Below, one piece after another: positions 1 through 9,162 of a stretch of DNA of 64,000 nt. Source of the stretch: Bacteroidota bacterium (GTDB lineage Bacteria > Bacteroidota > Bacteroidia > Chitinophagales > Chitinophagaceae); the NCBI GenBank assembly GCA_018266455.1, contig JAFEAJ010000019.1, positions 45,664 to 109,663 on the forward strand, read 5' to 3'. Under the pieces are notes generated by a model, which was not told the origin of the DNA, ran no database searches, and saw only the letters and a program-made list of their open reading frames with translations. The number at the start of each line of letters is the position of its first letter. The stretch's first letter is position 1. Position numbers and translations under genes: made by a program.

Positions 1-157
1 ATTAAACTTTTGTGTTCGCAGCATTGGCCTTAGGAATTGGAGCTTCATCCGAATAAATTTTTTATACAGCATTTAGGTTTATAAGATAATGAATCATGAA
101 TTGTAACAAGACAGGATAATCCATAGTTATCATTCGCCCTGTATACCTCAAACTTTT

Positions 158-1837
158 CTAAATGTTCCCTTTCTTCAATTCTGCTACAGCATGATCTGCT
201 GCACGGGCGGTAAATGCCATATAGCCGAGAGACGGGTTATGACAGGCTGCTGATACCATAAACGAGCCATCGGTAACAAACACATTCATCGCGTCCCAAA
301 CCTGGTTCCATTTATTGAGCACCGATGTTTTCGGGTCTTTGCCCATTCTTGCCGTTCCCATTTCGTGGATGCCCCGGCCAAGATAGGGATTACTGTCATG
401 GCCTTTTACATTTTTCACTCCGGCTGCTTCAAGCATTTCGATGGCATCCTGCTGCATGTCCTTGCGCATCTTCAATTCGTTTTCTTTCAGCTCTGCATCA
501 ATAGCCAACACGTTCAGCCCCCATTTGTCTTTTTTGTTTTTGTCAAGCGAGGCCTTGTTTTCATGATATGGCAAAGTTTCACCAAAGCCTCCGATCCCCA
601 TTCGCCAATGACCTGGCACGCTCAATGCCTCTTTCAGGTTTTCTCCAATATTTAATTCTGCAACATCCCTGCTCCAGCCTTCCCTATTACCTCCGCCCTG
701 GTAACCAAAACCGCGCAGGTAATCCCGTTTATCGCCAAACAGGTTCCTGAAACGGGGTATATAAACACCATTCGCTCTTCTGCCGTAATAATACTTGTCT
801 TCATAACCTTCCACCTCGCCAGAAGCGCCCACGCCCAAATGATGGTCCATCAGGTTATGGCCAAGCTCGCCGCTGCTGCTGCCCAAGCCATCAGGCCAAA
901 CATCAGTAGCTGAGTTCATCAGCACCCATGCGCTATTTAAGGTAGATGCATTAAGGAAAATTATTTTTGCTTTATACTCATACGTCTTCATCGTTTCTGC
1001 ATCCAGCACTTCCACGCCTGTTGCACGTTTTTTATCTTTGTCGTATAAAATTTTTGTAACGATGCTCCAGGGCCTTACTGTTAAATTTCCCGTTTTCATG
1101 GCGGCGGGGAGGGTGGAGGATTGTGTGCTGAAATAGCCACCGTAAGGACAGCCGAGCCAGCATTTGTTTCGGAACTGGCATTGTGTCCTTCCGGGAAGAG
1201 GCAATGTGATATTAGCAACCCGGCCGATGATCATGTGCCGTGTGCCTTTATAATGATCTTTTATCCTGGCCGCAACATCTTTTTCTACACAAGTCATTTC
1301 CATGGGTGGCTGAAATTCGCCATCAGGCAATTGAGGGAGGCCTTCCTTGGACCCGCTGATGCCGGCAAATTTTTCAACATAACTGTACCATGGCGCTATT
1401 TCATTATAACGGACAGGCCAGTCGACAGCGATGCCTTCTTTTGCATTTGCCTCAAGATCAAAATTGCTTAAACGATAGCTCTGTCTTCCCCACATCAATG
1501 ACCTTCCGCCAACATGATAACCGCGGAACCAGTCGAAGCGTTTTGTTTCGGTATATGGGCACTCTGAATCCTTAACCCAGTAATCGAGATTCGTTTCATT
1601 CAGCGGGTAATCCCGTTTTAACACAGGATAGTCTTTTATCATTTGCTGTGTGCGCCTGCCGCGGTGAGGAAAATCCCATGCTTCTTTGTTGGCACTCAAG
1701 TAATCCTTAACGTGCTCAATGTTGCGGCCCCGGTCGAGCATCAATGTCTTCAGCCCTTTTTCAGTGAGCTCTTTTGCTGCCCATCCGCCGCTGATGCCCG
1801 AACCGATTACGATGGCATCATAAGTGTTATCGGCCAT
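158..1837 (-). CDS. GMC-family dehydrogenase (copy 1)
   Basis: This 559-residue flavoprotein belongs to the glucose-methanol-choline (GMC) oxidoreductase family. The N-terminus has the FAD-binding motif GSGISGG (12-18). The C-terminal half has HEMGTARMG (His491) and an Asn-Pro-Ser-Leu element (Asn534), which align with the catalytic His and Asn/His of GMC enzymes. Cys220, Cys226 and Cys230 are spaced C-x5-C-x3-C, as in the [3Fe-4S] ligands of bacterial FAD glucose dehydrogenase, so it probably passes electrons to a carrier rather than to oxygen. No signal peptide is evident. It lies 289 bp downstream of a close paralog and is probably the last gene of a leftward operon with a TIM-barrel protein and an MFS transporter. 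His533 replaces the Gln found before Asn in the paralog. The sugar or glycoside substrate is unknown; oxidation at C3 is inferred from the DUF1080 and ThuA neighbours. Confidence 0.9.
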   Translation of the reverse strand: MADNTYDAIVIGSGISGGWAAKELTEKGLKTLMLDRGRNIEHVKDYLSANKEAWDFPHRGRRTQQMIKDYPVLKRDYPLNETNLDYWVKDSECPYTETKRFDWFRGYHVGGRSLMWGRQSYRLSNFDLEANAKEGIAVDWPVRYNEIAPWYSYVEKFAGISGSKEGLPQLPDGEFQPPMEMTCVEKDVAARIKDHYKGTRHMIIGRVANITLPLPGRTQCQFRNKCWLGCPYGGYFSTQSSTLPAAMKTGNLTVRPWSIVTKILYDKDKKRATGVEVLDAETMKTYEYKAKIIFLNASTLNSAWVLMNSATDVWPDGLGSSSGELGHNLMDHHLGVGASGEVEGYEDKYYYGRRANGVYIPRFRNLFGDKRDYLRGFGYQGGGNREGWSRDVAELNIGENLKEALSVPGHWRMGIGGFGETLPYHENKASLDKNKKDKWGLNVLAIDAELKENELKMRKDMQQDAIEMLEAAGVKNVKGHDSNPYLGRGIHEMGTARMGKDPKTSVLNKWNQVWDAMNVFVTDGSFMVSAACHNPSLGYMAFTARAADHAVAELKKGNI

Positions 1838-2126
1838 ATTGATTTAAAATTTTTATGATGGAGAAAATTAAATTGCTGCTGCCAGAGAAACTGTCTAAAA
1901 ATAATTTAAAGAACTTCACATAACAACTGTTCAACTTTTACAAAGCTTGTAAGTGATGATAAATTGGATGATCCAGCATGAGCTTTGGTAAAGGTTAACC
2001 TGCTCTGCTGGTTGTTCCAATAATCATTTCTATACAGCTTCTGATAAGGGCTTGATTATATTCTTCCGATTGAAAAGACCGGAGCTATTCAAATTTTCAA
2101 TTGTTCATCATCTCCAAATCTGCCGG

Positions 2127-3803
2127 TTACAAATTCCCTTTCTTCAACTCGCTCACAGCGTGGTCTGCAGCGCGTGCAGTGAATGCCATATAAGTGAGCG
2201 ATGGATTTTGGCAAGCTGCAGATGTCATGAACGACCCATCGGTAACAAACACGTTTTGCGCATCCCAAACCTGGTTCCATTTATTCAGCACCGATGTTTT
2301 AGGGTCTTTGCCCATCCTGGCTGTCCCCATTTCATGAATGCCGCGGCCGAGGTAAGGATTGCTATCGCCCCCCTGCACATTTTTTACTCCTGCCGCTTCA
2401 AGCATTTCTTTCGCATCGTTCAGCATGTCCTTGCGCATCTTCAATTCGTTTTCTTTCAGCTCGGCATCAATAGCCAGCACATTGAGCCCCCATTTATCTT
2501 GCTTTGTTTTATCGAGCGTAACTTTGTTTTCATGATAAGGCAGGGTTTCGCCAAAACCGCCCATTCCAAAATTCCACCCACCCGGTTCAGTTAAGGCATC
2601 TTTATATTCACCGCCAATACTATATTCGGCAACATTTTGGCTCCACCCTTCACGGCCGCCACCGCCCTGGTATCCAAACCCACGCAAATAATCTCTTTTG
2701 TCTCCGAAAAAATTCCTGTAACGGGGAATGTACACCCCATTTGGCCTTCTGCCGAAATAGTATTTATCCTCATACCCATCGATGGTGCCTCCCGCCGAAA
2801 CATTCAGGTGATGGTCCATCAGGTTATGGCCAAGCTCTCCGCTGCTGCTGCCCAAGCCATCAGGCCAAACATCAGTTGCTGAGTTCAGCAATATCCATGC
2901 GCTGTTCAAAGTAGATGCATTCAGAAAAACGATCTTTGCTTTGTATTCATAAGTTTTCATCGTTTCTGCATCCAGCACTTCCACGCCTGTTGCACGTTTT
3001 TTGTCCTTGTCGTATAAAATTTTTGTAACAATGCTCCATGGGCGTACAGTGAGGTTGCCCGTTTTCATGGCTGCAGGAAGCGTTGCGGCCTGTGTGCTGA
3101 AATAGCCGCCATAAGGGCAGCCGTACCAGCATTTGTCGCGGAACTGGCATTGCCTTCCGCTGAGTGGCACCGTTGCATGAGCGCAGCGGCCAATGATCAT
3201 TTTCCTTGACCCTTTATAGTGTTCTTTGATCCTTGCAGATACGTCTTTTTCAACACAGTTCATTTCCATCGGAGGAAGGAATTCGCTGTCCGGCAACTCA
3301 GGCAGCCCTTCTTTAGATCCGCTTACCCCCGCAAATTTTTCAACATAACTGTACCATGGCTCAATGTCTTTATATCTCACTGGCCAGTCTATTGCTATGC
3401 CATCTTTTGCATTCTCTTCAAAATACAGGTCGCTCCAGCGATAGCTTTGCCTGCCCCATAATAATGAGCGGCCACCAACATGATAACCACGGAACCAGTC
3501 AAACCTTTTTATTTCGGTATATGGGCTGTCTTTGTCGCTTGCCCACCACGAAAGGTTCCTTTCATTCAGCGGGTAATCTCTTTTCAGCACCGGGTAATTT
3601 TTAATCATTTGCTGAGTGCGCTCGCCGCGATGCGGGTAATCCCATGCTTCTTTGTTGGCTTCTGTATAGTCCTTAATGTGCTCTATGTTCATCCCACGCT
3701 CCAGCATGATTGTTTTCAAGCCTTTTTCGGTCAATTCTTTTGCTGCCCAGCCACCGCTGATCCCTGAGCCGATTACGATGGCATCATAAGTGTTGTCCGC
3801 CAT
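2127..3803 (-). CDS. GMC-family dehydrogenase (copy 2)
   Basis: This 558-residue FAD-dependent GMC oxidoreductase is a tandem paralog of the gene at 158-1837. The first 30 residues of the two proteins are identical, the segment from about residue 230 to 330 is nearly identical, and the rest is more diverged. It keeps the FAD motif GSGISGG, the HEMGTARMG motif and a C-terminal CQNPSLT element with Asn533. Cys219, Cys225 and Cys229 form the same C-x5-C-x3-C putative [3Fe-4S] ligand set. It follows a hydroxypyruvate-isomerase-like gene on the same strand with a 131 bp gap. The likely role is dehydrogenation of a sugar or glycoside with electrons delivered to a c-type cytochrome such as the one at 8731. 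The family call is firm; the substrate is not known. Confidence 0.9.
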   Translation of the reverse strand: MADNTYDAIVIGSGISGGWAAKELTEKGLKTIMLERGMNIEHIKDYTEANKEAWDYPHRGERTQQMIKNYPVLKRDYPLNERNLSWWASDKDSPYTEIKRFDWFRGYHVGGRSLLWGRQSYRWSDLYFEENAKDGIAIDWPVRYKDIEPWYSYVEKFAGVSGSKEGLPELPDSEFLPPMEMNCVEKDVSARIKEHYKGSRKMIIGRCAHATVPLSGRQCQFRDKCWYGCPYGGYFSTQAATLPAAMKTGNLTVRPWSIVTKILYDKDKKRATGVEVLDAETMKTYEYKAKIVFLNASTLNSAWILLNSATDVWPDGLGSSSGELGHNLMDHHLNVSAGGTIDGYEDKYYFGRRPNGVYIPRYRNFFGDKRDYLRGFGYQGGGGREGWSQNVAEYSIGGEYKDALTEPGGWNFGMGGFGETLPYHENKVTLDKTKQDKWGLNVLAIDAELKENELKMRKDMLNDAKEMLEAAGVKNVQGGDSNPYLGRGIHEMGTARMGKDPKTSVLNKWNQVWDAQNVFVTDGSFMTSAACQNPSLTYMAFTARAADHAVSELKKGNL

Positions 3804-3934
3804 GATTCTTTCTTTTTATTTGTGTTTTATAAATTGTTTTCGGTTATCCATTATCGTTAATGCCCAATGGGAAATTAGCCACACTTCACCAATAACCTAT
3901 GCCCGGTTAACGACCCATTATTGCCCATTCACCG

Positions 3935-4825
3935 CTATACATCACAAATCTCAACGCACTTTTTTAAAGACGCCATTTTATCAGGGTTTTTTGGAATGAA
4001 TTCCTGAGCAACATATCCTTTATAGCCTGTTGCAACAATCGCTTTCATTATAGCTGCATAATTCAGCTCCTGGGTATCGTCAATTTCATTTCTGCCAGGC
4101 ACGCCGCCCGTGTGATAATGGCCGATGAATTCATGATAATCCTGTATGGTCCGGATCACATCTCCCTCATCGATCTGCATGTGGTAAATATCATAAAGCA
4201 ATTTGAAATTGGGAGAATTCAGGCGCTTGCACAATTCTACCCCCCAAAGCGTTTTGTCGCACATATAATCTTTGTGATCGATCTTGCTGTTCAGCAATTC
4301 CATCACGATGGTCACATTATTTTTTTCTGCAAGCGGCAAAATTTTCTGAAGCCCTTCCACGCAATGATCGAGGCCGGTCCAGTCGTCCATGCCAGCGCGT
4401 GCCCCACTGAAACAGATCAGGTTTTTGTAACCGGCTTTTGCCACCAATGGAATGGCTTCCAGGTAATCGTTTATGAGATGATCATGGTATTCTTTATGGT
4501 TCCATCCTTTGTACAACCCAAGGTTATTATTGGTATAGCACATAGAACAGTAAACACCATTTTGCTGAAGCACGGGCCAGTCTTTTGAAGCAAGAAGGTC
4601 AATCGCACTGAACCCTATTTTTTTTACCGCTTTGCAAAGCTGGTCGAGTGTCATGTCTTCATAAATCCATTGACAAACGGAGTGGTTGATATTTCCTTTC
4701 AAGGCAAAAATTTTTTTTTGTTCAGAAGAAAAAGCGGTTGATGGAATAATTCCCGCTGTGCCAAGTGCTGCAGTGCCTGCTACGATACTTTTTATGGCGC
4801 TACGCCGTGAATGTTTGTTCGGCAT
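3935..4825 (-). CDS. Hydroxypyruvate isomerase-like TIM-barrel protein, Tat-type leader
   Basis: This 296-residue protein of the xylose-isomerase-like TIM-barrel superfamily is closest in motifs to hydroxypyruvate isomerases. Visible signatures are VMELLNSKIDH, LLYDIYHMQIDEGD and the segment around HYHTGGVPGR, followed by a late AQEF Glu; these supply the usual Glu/Asp/His metal ligands. The N-terminus has a twin-arginine-like leader (SRRSAIK followed by an Ala/Gly-rich hydrophobic stretch), suggesting folded export to the periplasm. It sits between an MFS transporter and two GMC dehydrogenases on the same strand. An isomerase or epimerase acting on an oxidised sugar is the simplest reading; the name hydroxypyruvate isomerase may not reflect the real substrate. 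Confidence 0.82.
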   Translation of the reverse strand: MPNKHSRRSAIKSIVAGTAALGTAGIIPSTAFSSEQKKIFALKGNINHSVCQWIYEDMTLDQLCKAVKKIGFSAIDLLASKDWPVLQQNGVYCSMCYTNNNLGLYKGWNHKEYHDHLINDYLEAIPLVAKAGYKNLICFSGARAGMDDWTGLDHCVEGLQKILPLAEKNNVTIVMELLNSKIDHKDYMCDKTLWGVELCKRLNSPNFKLLYDIYHMQIDEGDVIRTIQDYHEFIGHYHTGGVPGRNEIDDTQELNYAAIMKAIVATGYKGYVAQEFIPKNPDKMASLKKCVEICDV

Positions 4826-4940
4826 GAATATAATTTCGTTAAAAAGGTAAATTACGAAAAACCGGTTGTTTTCAATTAAATAAAATAATTGGCGGTATTA
4901 AAAAGGTAAGAATGGTTGAACACAGCATTCTCTTCGTTGA

Positions 4941-6221
4941 TCATGCTGCAACATCAGCGAGCACGGGCTTTTTTCTTCCGCGCATATAAAAAAACAACCC
5001 GGCAAAAACCACTATCAGCACCACAGGTATGATCATCGTAACATTAATAATTTCCGGGCCGGCCGCCTTCTTTGCTTCATTTAGCACATTGGCAAAATCA
5101 GATCCGGCAGGAGCCGAATTGTATTTGCTGATATCTGCCCCGACAGGAAGTTTTCCGGCTATCAGCTTGTCGTAATACCCTCCCATAAATATCATATAAA
5201 CAGAAACCGCAAACATACCCGCGCCGCCCATCAGGTTCATTCCCACGGCACCTGTTTTTGGTAAATTTTCAGAAACAAAACCCAGCATCGTGGGCCAGAA
5301 ATAACAAACGCCGATACCGAATATTAATGCACCTGCAAAAAGCATATTGCCGCCCGAGTGGCCCAACAGATACAAGCCCAGCGCAGCGAAAATTGCAGAG
5401 AACAAAAGGACACCGCTGGGCGAAAGCCTGTGAACTACGGGCCCGGCAAATGCCCTTCCAAGAACCATTACTCCTGTTTCAATAGTCAATAATAAAATAG
5501 CATTATCGCTTACGTTCCGCAGAAGCACATCGATCCATTGACCGGTGAACAACTCTGTAATGGCTGTGCCAAACATGCAAATGATCATGAAAACAAATAA
5601 GGGATTGAGCAATGCCTTGTACATCTCGCCGGTTGATATGCCTGCTGATACCCTTTCAGTCACCGGGAACTCCAACCGGGAGAACATGTAACCATAAATT
5701 GCAGTGGGCACAAGCATGGTCGCCACTTCCACCTGCCAGCTCGCTCCTACTTTGTTTAACAGGAAAACAATCAATGTGCCGATTACTATACCGCCGGGAA
5801 ACCACAGGTGAAAATGATTAAGCTTGGTGGTCTTGTTATCGGTATAGAGAGAAGCCACCAAAGGGTTGCAGGCGGCTTCAACGGTCCCGTTAGCAATGCC
5901 GATAAGCAGGGTAGACAAAAATAAAGGCCAGTAACCTTTTGCAAAAACAGTAAGGATGATGCCAAGAAGATGAAATAAAAATGCCAGCAGCAACAGTCTT
6001 TTCATACCAATGATGTCAACTACTATACCGCCAATGACTACCGCAAGCGGGAACCCCCAAAAAGCAGTAGCGGCAATAGTTCCCAATTGCGAAGCGTCAA
6101 GGTTGAATTTCGTTCCCAGGGTCCCCAGTATGCCCGCCCTGATGCCAAATGAAAGCGAGGTAACGAGTAGTGCGAGGCAAGATGCCCAAAAAAGTTTGTC
6201 CCGGTTAATGTTAGATTGCAT
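4941..6221 (-). CDS. MFS sugar-type transporter
   Basis: This 426-residue integral membrane protein has about 12 hydrophobic segments spread over its length and the overall pattern of the major facilitator superfamily. Loop elements such as GGIVVDIIGMKRLLL after the second helix match the MFS loop 2-3 signature. The closest type appears to be sugar or organic-solute MFS carriers of Bacteroidota. It is the first gene of the leftward group with the TIM-barrel protein and the two GMC dehydrogenases and shares a 236 bp divergent intergenic region with the Gfo/Idh gene at 6458, so it probably imports a substrate or product of this pathway. The transported solute cannot be read from the sequence. 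Confidence 0.85.
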   Translation of the reverse strand: MQSNINRDKLFWASCLALLVTSLSFGIRAGILGTLGTKFNLDASQLGTIAATAFWGFPLAVVIGGIVVDIIGMKRLLLLAFLFHLLGIILTVFAKGYWPLFLSTLLIGIANGTVEAACNPLVASLYTDNKTTKLNHFHLWFPGGIVIGTLIVFLLNKVGASWQVEVATMLVPTAIYGYMFSRLEFPVTERVSAGISTGEMYKALLNPLFVFMIICMFGTAITELFTGQWIDVLLRNVSDNAILLLTIETGVMVLGRAFAGPVVHRLSPSGVLLFSAIFAALGLYLLGHSGGNMLFAGALIFGIGVCYFWPTMLGFVSENLPKTGAVGMNLMGGAGMFAVSVYMIFMGGYYDKLIAGKLPVGADISKYNSAPAGSDFANVLNEAKKAAGPEIINVTMIIPVVLIVVFAGLFFYMRGRKKPVLADVAA

Positions 6222-6457
6222 GGCAAGTTTGTTTTGGATGTAAACTGTCGTTGGTTAAGCATGCTATATAAAAAATTTGTTCCCCGTCCTTTTACGGAAA
6301 TTAAATTTTTGAAATAGATTCGTAAATGTAATTTTTATTTTGAAATAATCATCATTATTAAATGTTGGGTTGACAATTTTAAAAAGATTTTTATTTTAAT
6401 CAACCGATTGTCTCAACTTTGAAATAATTCTTTCATTTTAAGCATAAAAAAAATATC

Positions 6458-7624
6458 ATGCAAAGAAAATTACGAATGGGAATGGTTGGCGGGGGCAAAG
6501 ATGCCTTTATCGGCGCCATTCACCGGCATGCTGCCAATATGGATGGCCTTATTGAATTGGTTTGCGGTGCGCTTAGCATCAATCCGGAAATTGCCAGGGA
6601 ATCAGGCAAAATGCTTTTTCTTCCGGAAGACAGGACTTACCTCACTTTTGAAGAAATGATCTCGAATGAAAGCAAGTTGCCCGCAGACAAGCGCATGGAT
6701 TTTGTGACTATTGTTACGCCAAACTTTGCACATTTTACCCCTGCCATGCTTGCATTGGAAAAAGGGTTCAATGTCATTATCGAAAAGCCGATGACATTTA
6801 CTTTAGATGAAGCAAAGCAGTTAAAGAAGAAAGTAGAGCAAACCGGGTTGGTGCTGTGCCTTACCCATACCTATTCAGGTTACCCGATGGTGAAACAGGC
6901 CAAACAAATGGTAAAAGATGGCGTATTTGGCAAAATAAGAAAAGTGTGGGTAGAATACCCGCAGGGCTGGCTCAGTAAATTGACCGAACGCGAAGGCAAT
7001 GCGCAGGCTGCCTGGAGAACCGATCCAAAGAAATCTGGAAAAAGCGGCTGCATGGGCGATATCGGCACGCATGCTGCCCACCTTGCAGAATATATTACCG
7101 GACTAAAGGTCACGCATCTTTGCGCCGACCTGAATGTGATGGTCCAGGGAAGGGTATTAGATGACGATGGCAATGTGCTTTTAAAATTCGATAACGGCGC
7201 TGCCGGCGTATTAATGGCATCGCAGGTTGCCGCAGGGGAAGAGAACGCGCTGAAGATACGCGTGTACGGAGAGAAAGGCGGGCTGGAATGGGCCCAGCAC
7301 GAGCCCAACACATTACTAATAAAATGGCTCGACCAGCCGGCACAGGTTTTACGCGCAGGGGGCAATTATGGCGACAGGCTGTCCAGCTATGCCACGCAAA
7401 ATTGCAGGACACCAGGCGGCCACCCCGAAGGTTATCTTGAAGCGTTCGGAAATATCTACAGGAATTTTGCGCTCTCCCTTTCAGCAAAAATAGAAGGCAG
7501 GACACCCTCAAAAGAAGCACTTGATTTTCCTGGGGCAGATGATGGTATACGGGGAATGGCCTTTATTGATACTGTGGTGGCTTCATCGCAATCAAAAGAA
7601 AAATGGACTGAATTCAAAGTATAA
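6458..7624 (+). CDS. Gfo/Idh/MocA family oxidoreductase
   Basis: This 388-residue NAD(P)-dependent oxidoreductase of the Gfo/Idh/MocA family has an N-terminal Rossmann motif GMVGGGKDAF and the family hallmark EKPMTFTLDEAK, followed by the C-terminal alpha/beta substrate domain that includes a GDIGTHAAHL element. There is no signal peptide, so it should act in the cytoplasm. It is the first gene of a rightward group and ends 10 nt before a TIM-barrel isomerase gene, so the two are probably cotranscribed and act in sequence on one sugar derivative. In 3-keto-sugar pathways such enzymes interconvert the keto and hydroxyl forms; that role here is inference from context. Confidence 0.88.
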   Translation: MQRKLRMGMVGGGKDAFIGAIHRHAANMDGLIELVCGALSINPEIARESGKMLFLPEDRTYLTFEEMISNESKLPADKRMDFVTIVTPNFAHFTPAMLALEKGFNVIIEKPMTFTLDEAKQLKKKVEQTGLVLCLTHTYSGYPMVKQAKQMVKDGVFGKIRKVWVEYPQGWLSKLTEREGNAQAAWRTDPKKSGKSGCMGDIGTHAAHLAEYITGLKVTHLCADLNVMVQGRVLDDDGNVLLKFDNGAAGVLMASQVAAGEENALKIRVYGEKGGLEWAQHEPNTLLIKWLDQPAQVLRAGGNYGDRLSSYATQNCRTPGGHPEGYLEAFGNIYRNFALSLSAKIEGRTPSKEALDFPGADDGIRGMAFIDTVVASSQSKEKWTEFKV

Positions 7625-7634
7625 AAAATTACTC

Positions 7635-8690
7635 ATGACTACAATTAAAGGCCCAGCCATTTTCTTAGCCCAGTTTTTAGGCGATGCTGCCCCGTTCAAT
7701 TCGCTGAAATCAATTTGCGAATGGGCGAAAGGCTTAGGTTTTATAGGCGTGCAAATCCCTAGTTGGGACAGCCGCTGCATTGACCTGCAAAAAGCAGCAG
7801 AAAGCAAAACTTATGCTGATGAAATCAAAGGCATTGTTAACGCAGCAGGGTTGCAGATCACTGAGCTTTCCACTCATTTGCAAGGCCAGCTTGTCGCCGT
7901 TCATCCTGCATACAATGAATTGTTCGATGGGTTCGCCCCGGAAGCTGTTCGGAACAACCCCAAAGCGAGGACAGCGTGGGCAGTGCAGCAACTGAAATAT
8001 GCAGCCAAAGCCTCTCAAAATTTAGGGCTGAATGCCCATGCCACTTTTAGCGGCGCGCTGCTTTGGCCAGCAGTGTATCCATGGCCGCAAAGGCCGGCCG
8101 GGCTTGTAGAAACAGGTTTTAAAGAATTGGCTGGCCGTTGGCTCCCCATACTCAATTATTTTGATGAGCATGGTGTGGATGTATGCTACGAAATTCATCC
8201 CGGCGAAGACTTGCATGATGGAATCAGTTATGAAATGTTCCTGCAACATACGGGCAACCACACAAGGGCATGCCTTCTTTTCGACCCTTCTCATTTTGTG
8301 CTGCAATGCCTCGACTACAATGCATATATTGATTTTTATCATGAGAAGATAAAAATGTTCCATGTAAAAGATGCCGAATTCAACCCTACCGGAAAACAGG
8401 GTGTATATGGCGGCTATCAAAGTTGGGTTGACCGCGCAGGGCGGTTTCGTTCTCTTGGCGATGGGCAGGTCGATTTTAAATCCATATTCAGCAAACTGAC
8501 AGCATACGATTATCAAGGCTGGGCCGTGCTCGAATGGGAATGCTGTATTAAACACCCGGAAGATGGGGCAAAAGAAGGCGCAGTGTTCATTAAAAATCAT
8601 ATCATCCGCACAACGGAAAAAGCATTTGATGATTTCGCAGGCACAGGCAGCAATGAAAAATTTAACCGTTCGGTTTTAGGTTTGTCGTAA
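7635..8690 (+). CDS. Sugar phosphate isomerase/epimerase (TIM barrel)
   Basis: This protein of 351 residues belongs to the AP-endonuclease/xylose-isomerase-like TIM-barrel family. Candidate metal ligands are in CYEIHPGED, DPSHFVLQ, MFHVKDAEF and the late VLEWECC segment. The reading frame is open further upstream to 7521 but that part overlaps the preceding Gfo/Idh gene; the ATG at 7635, 10 nt after that gene's stop, gives the expected N-terminus (MTTIKGPAIFLAQFLG). There is no leader, so the protein is cytoplasmic. Pairing of a Gfo/Idh oxidoreductase with this kind of isomerase is common in sugar or inositol-type catabolism. The exact reaction is unknown. Confidence 0.85.
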   Translation: MTTIKGPAIFLAQFLGDAAPFNSLKSICEWAKGLGFIGVQIPSWDSRCIDLQKAAESKTYADEIKGIVNAAGLQITELSTHLQGQLVAVHPAYNELFDGFAPEAVRNNPKARTAWAVQQLKYAAKASQNLGLNAHATFSGALLWPAVYPWPQRPAGLVETGFKELAGRWLPILNYFDEHGVDVCYEIHPGEDLHDGISYEMFLQHTGNHTRACLLFDPSHFVLQCLDYNAYIDFYHEKIKMFHVKDAEFNPTGKQGVYGGYQSWVDRAGRFRSLGDGQVDFKSIFSKLTAYDYQGWAVLEWECCIKHPEDGAKEGAVFIKNHIIRTTEKAFDDFAGTGSNEKFNRSVLGLS

Positions 8691-8695
8691 CTTTG
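8688..8695 (+). promoter_or_regulatory. Candidate -7 box (TAnnTTTG) before cytochrome c gene
   Basis: The sequence TAACTTTG matches the Bacteroidota -7 consensus TAnnTTTG. It overlaps the stop codon of the isomerase gene and lies 35 nt before the cytochrome c ATG. No clear -33 TTTG lies at the ideal distance, so this is a suggestion that the cytochrome-DUF1080-ThuA genes have their own start of transcription. Confidence 0.35.
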
Positions 8696-8730
8696 AAATT
8701 CATTTTATCATCTCTCACAACAATTTTAGT

Positions 8731-9156
8731 ATGAAAAAAACATTCGTTATTCTCTCCTGCATTGCTCTAGCAACAGCTTGCGGAAGCGGCAGTGACACAA
8801 AAGCTCCGGAAAATAAAGACAATACTGCAGCAACAGCAACCACCCCGCCTTCGGCATCAACAGCAAGTACCAGCCCTGAAGCAGAAAAAGCTTTGGAACT
8901 GATAGGAGCTAATGATTGCACGACCTGCCATAAATTAGAAAAAGGAGATGCCGCAGGCGCTGCCATCGGGCCGGCCTATAGTGATGTTGCAAAAAAATAT
9001 GCCCCCGCTGCTGATACCACTATTGACAGGATTGTTAAACATGTCATCGCCGGCGGATCTGGCATTTGGGGAACAGTGCCCATGACCCCTCACCCTTCTT
9101 TGAAAGAAGCTGACGCAAAAACCATTGTGAAATACATCATGACATTAAAAGAATAA
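8731..9156 (+). CDS. Lipoprotein c-type cytochrome (class I)
   Basis: This 141-residue lipoprotein has a signal peptide ending in a lipobox (LATAC, lipidated Cys17), a low-complexity Thr/Ala/Pro linker to about residue 50, and one haem-binding motif CTTCH (63-67). A later Met118 in GTVPMTP is the probable sixth haem ligand, as in cytochrome c551/c552-type domains. It should be anchored in the envelope facing the periplasm. It lies 6 nt before a DUF1080 gene, indicating cotranscription. Such small cytochromes commonly accept electrons from GMC dehydrogenases, and two GMC genes with putative Fe-S cysteines lie in the same locus; that link is inferred, not shown by the sequence. Confidence 0.9.
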   Translation: MKKTFVILSCIALATACGSGSDTKAPENKDNTAATATTPPSASTASTSPEAEKALELIGANDCTTCHKLEKGDAAGAAIGPAYSDVAKKYAPAADTTIDRIVKHVIAGGSGIWGTVPMTPHPSLKEADAKTIVKYIMTLKE

Positions 9157-9162
9157 CCCCAC

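Noticed and set aside
2052..2594. A 180-codon frame antisense to the second GMC gene
   Set aside because: It is a shadow of a well-supported gene on the other strand, as are similar long frames over accC, hsdR and dnaG.
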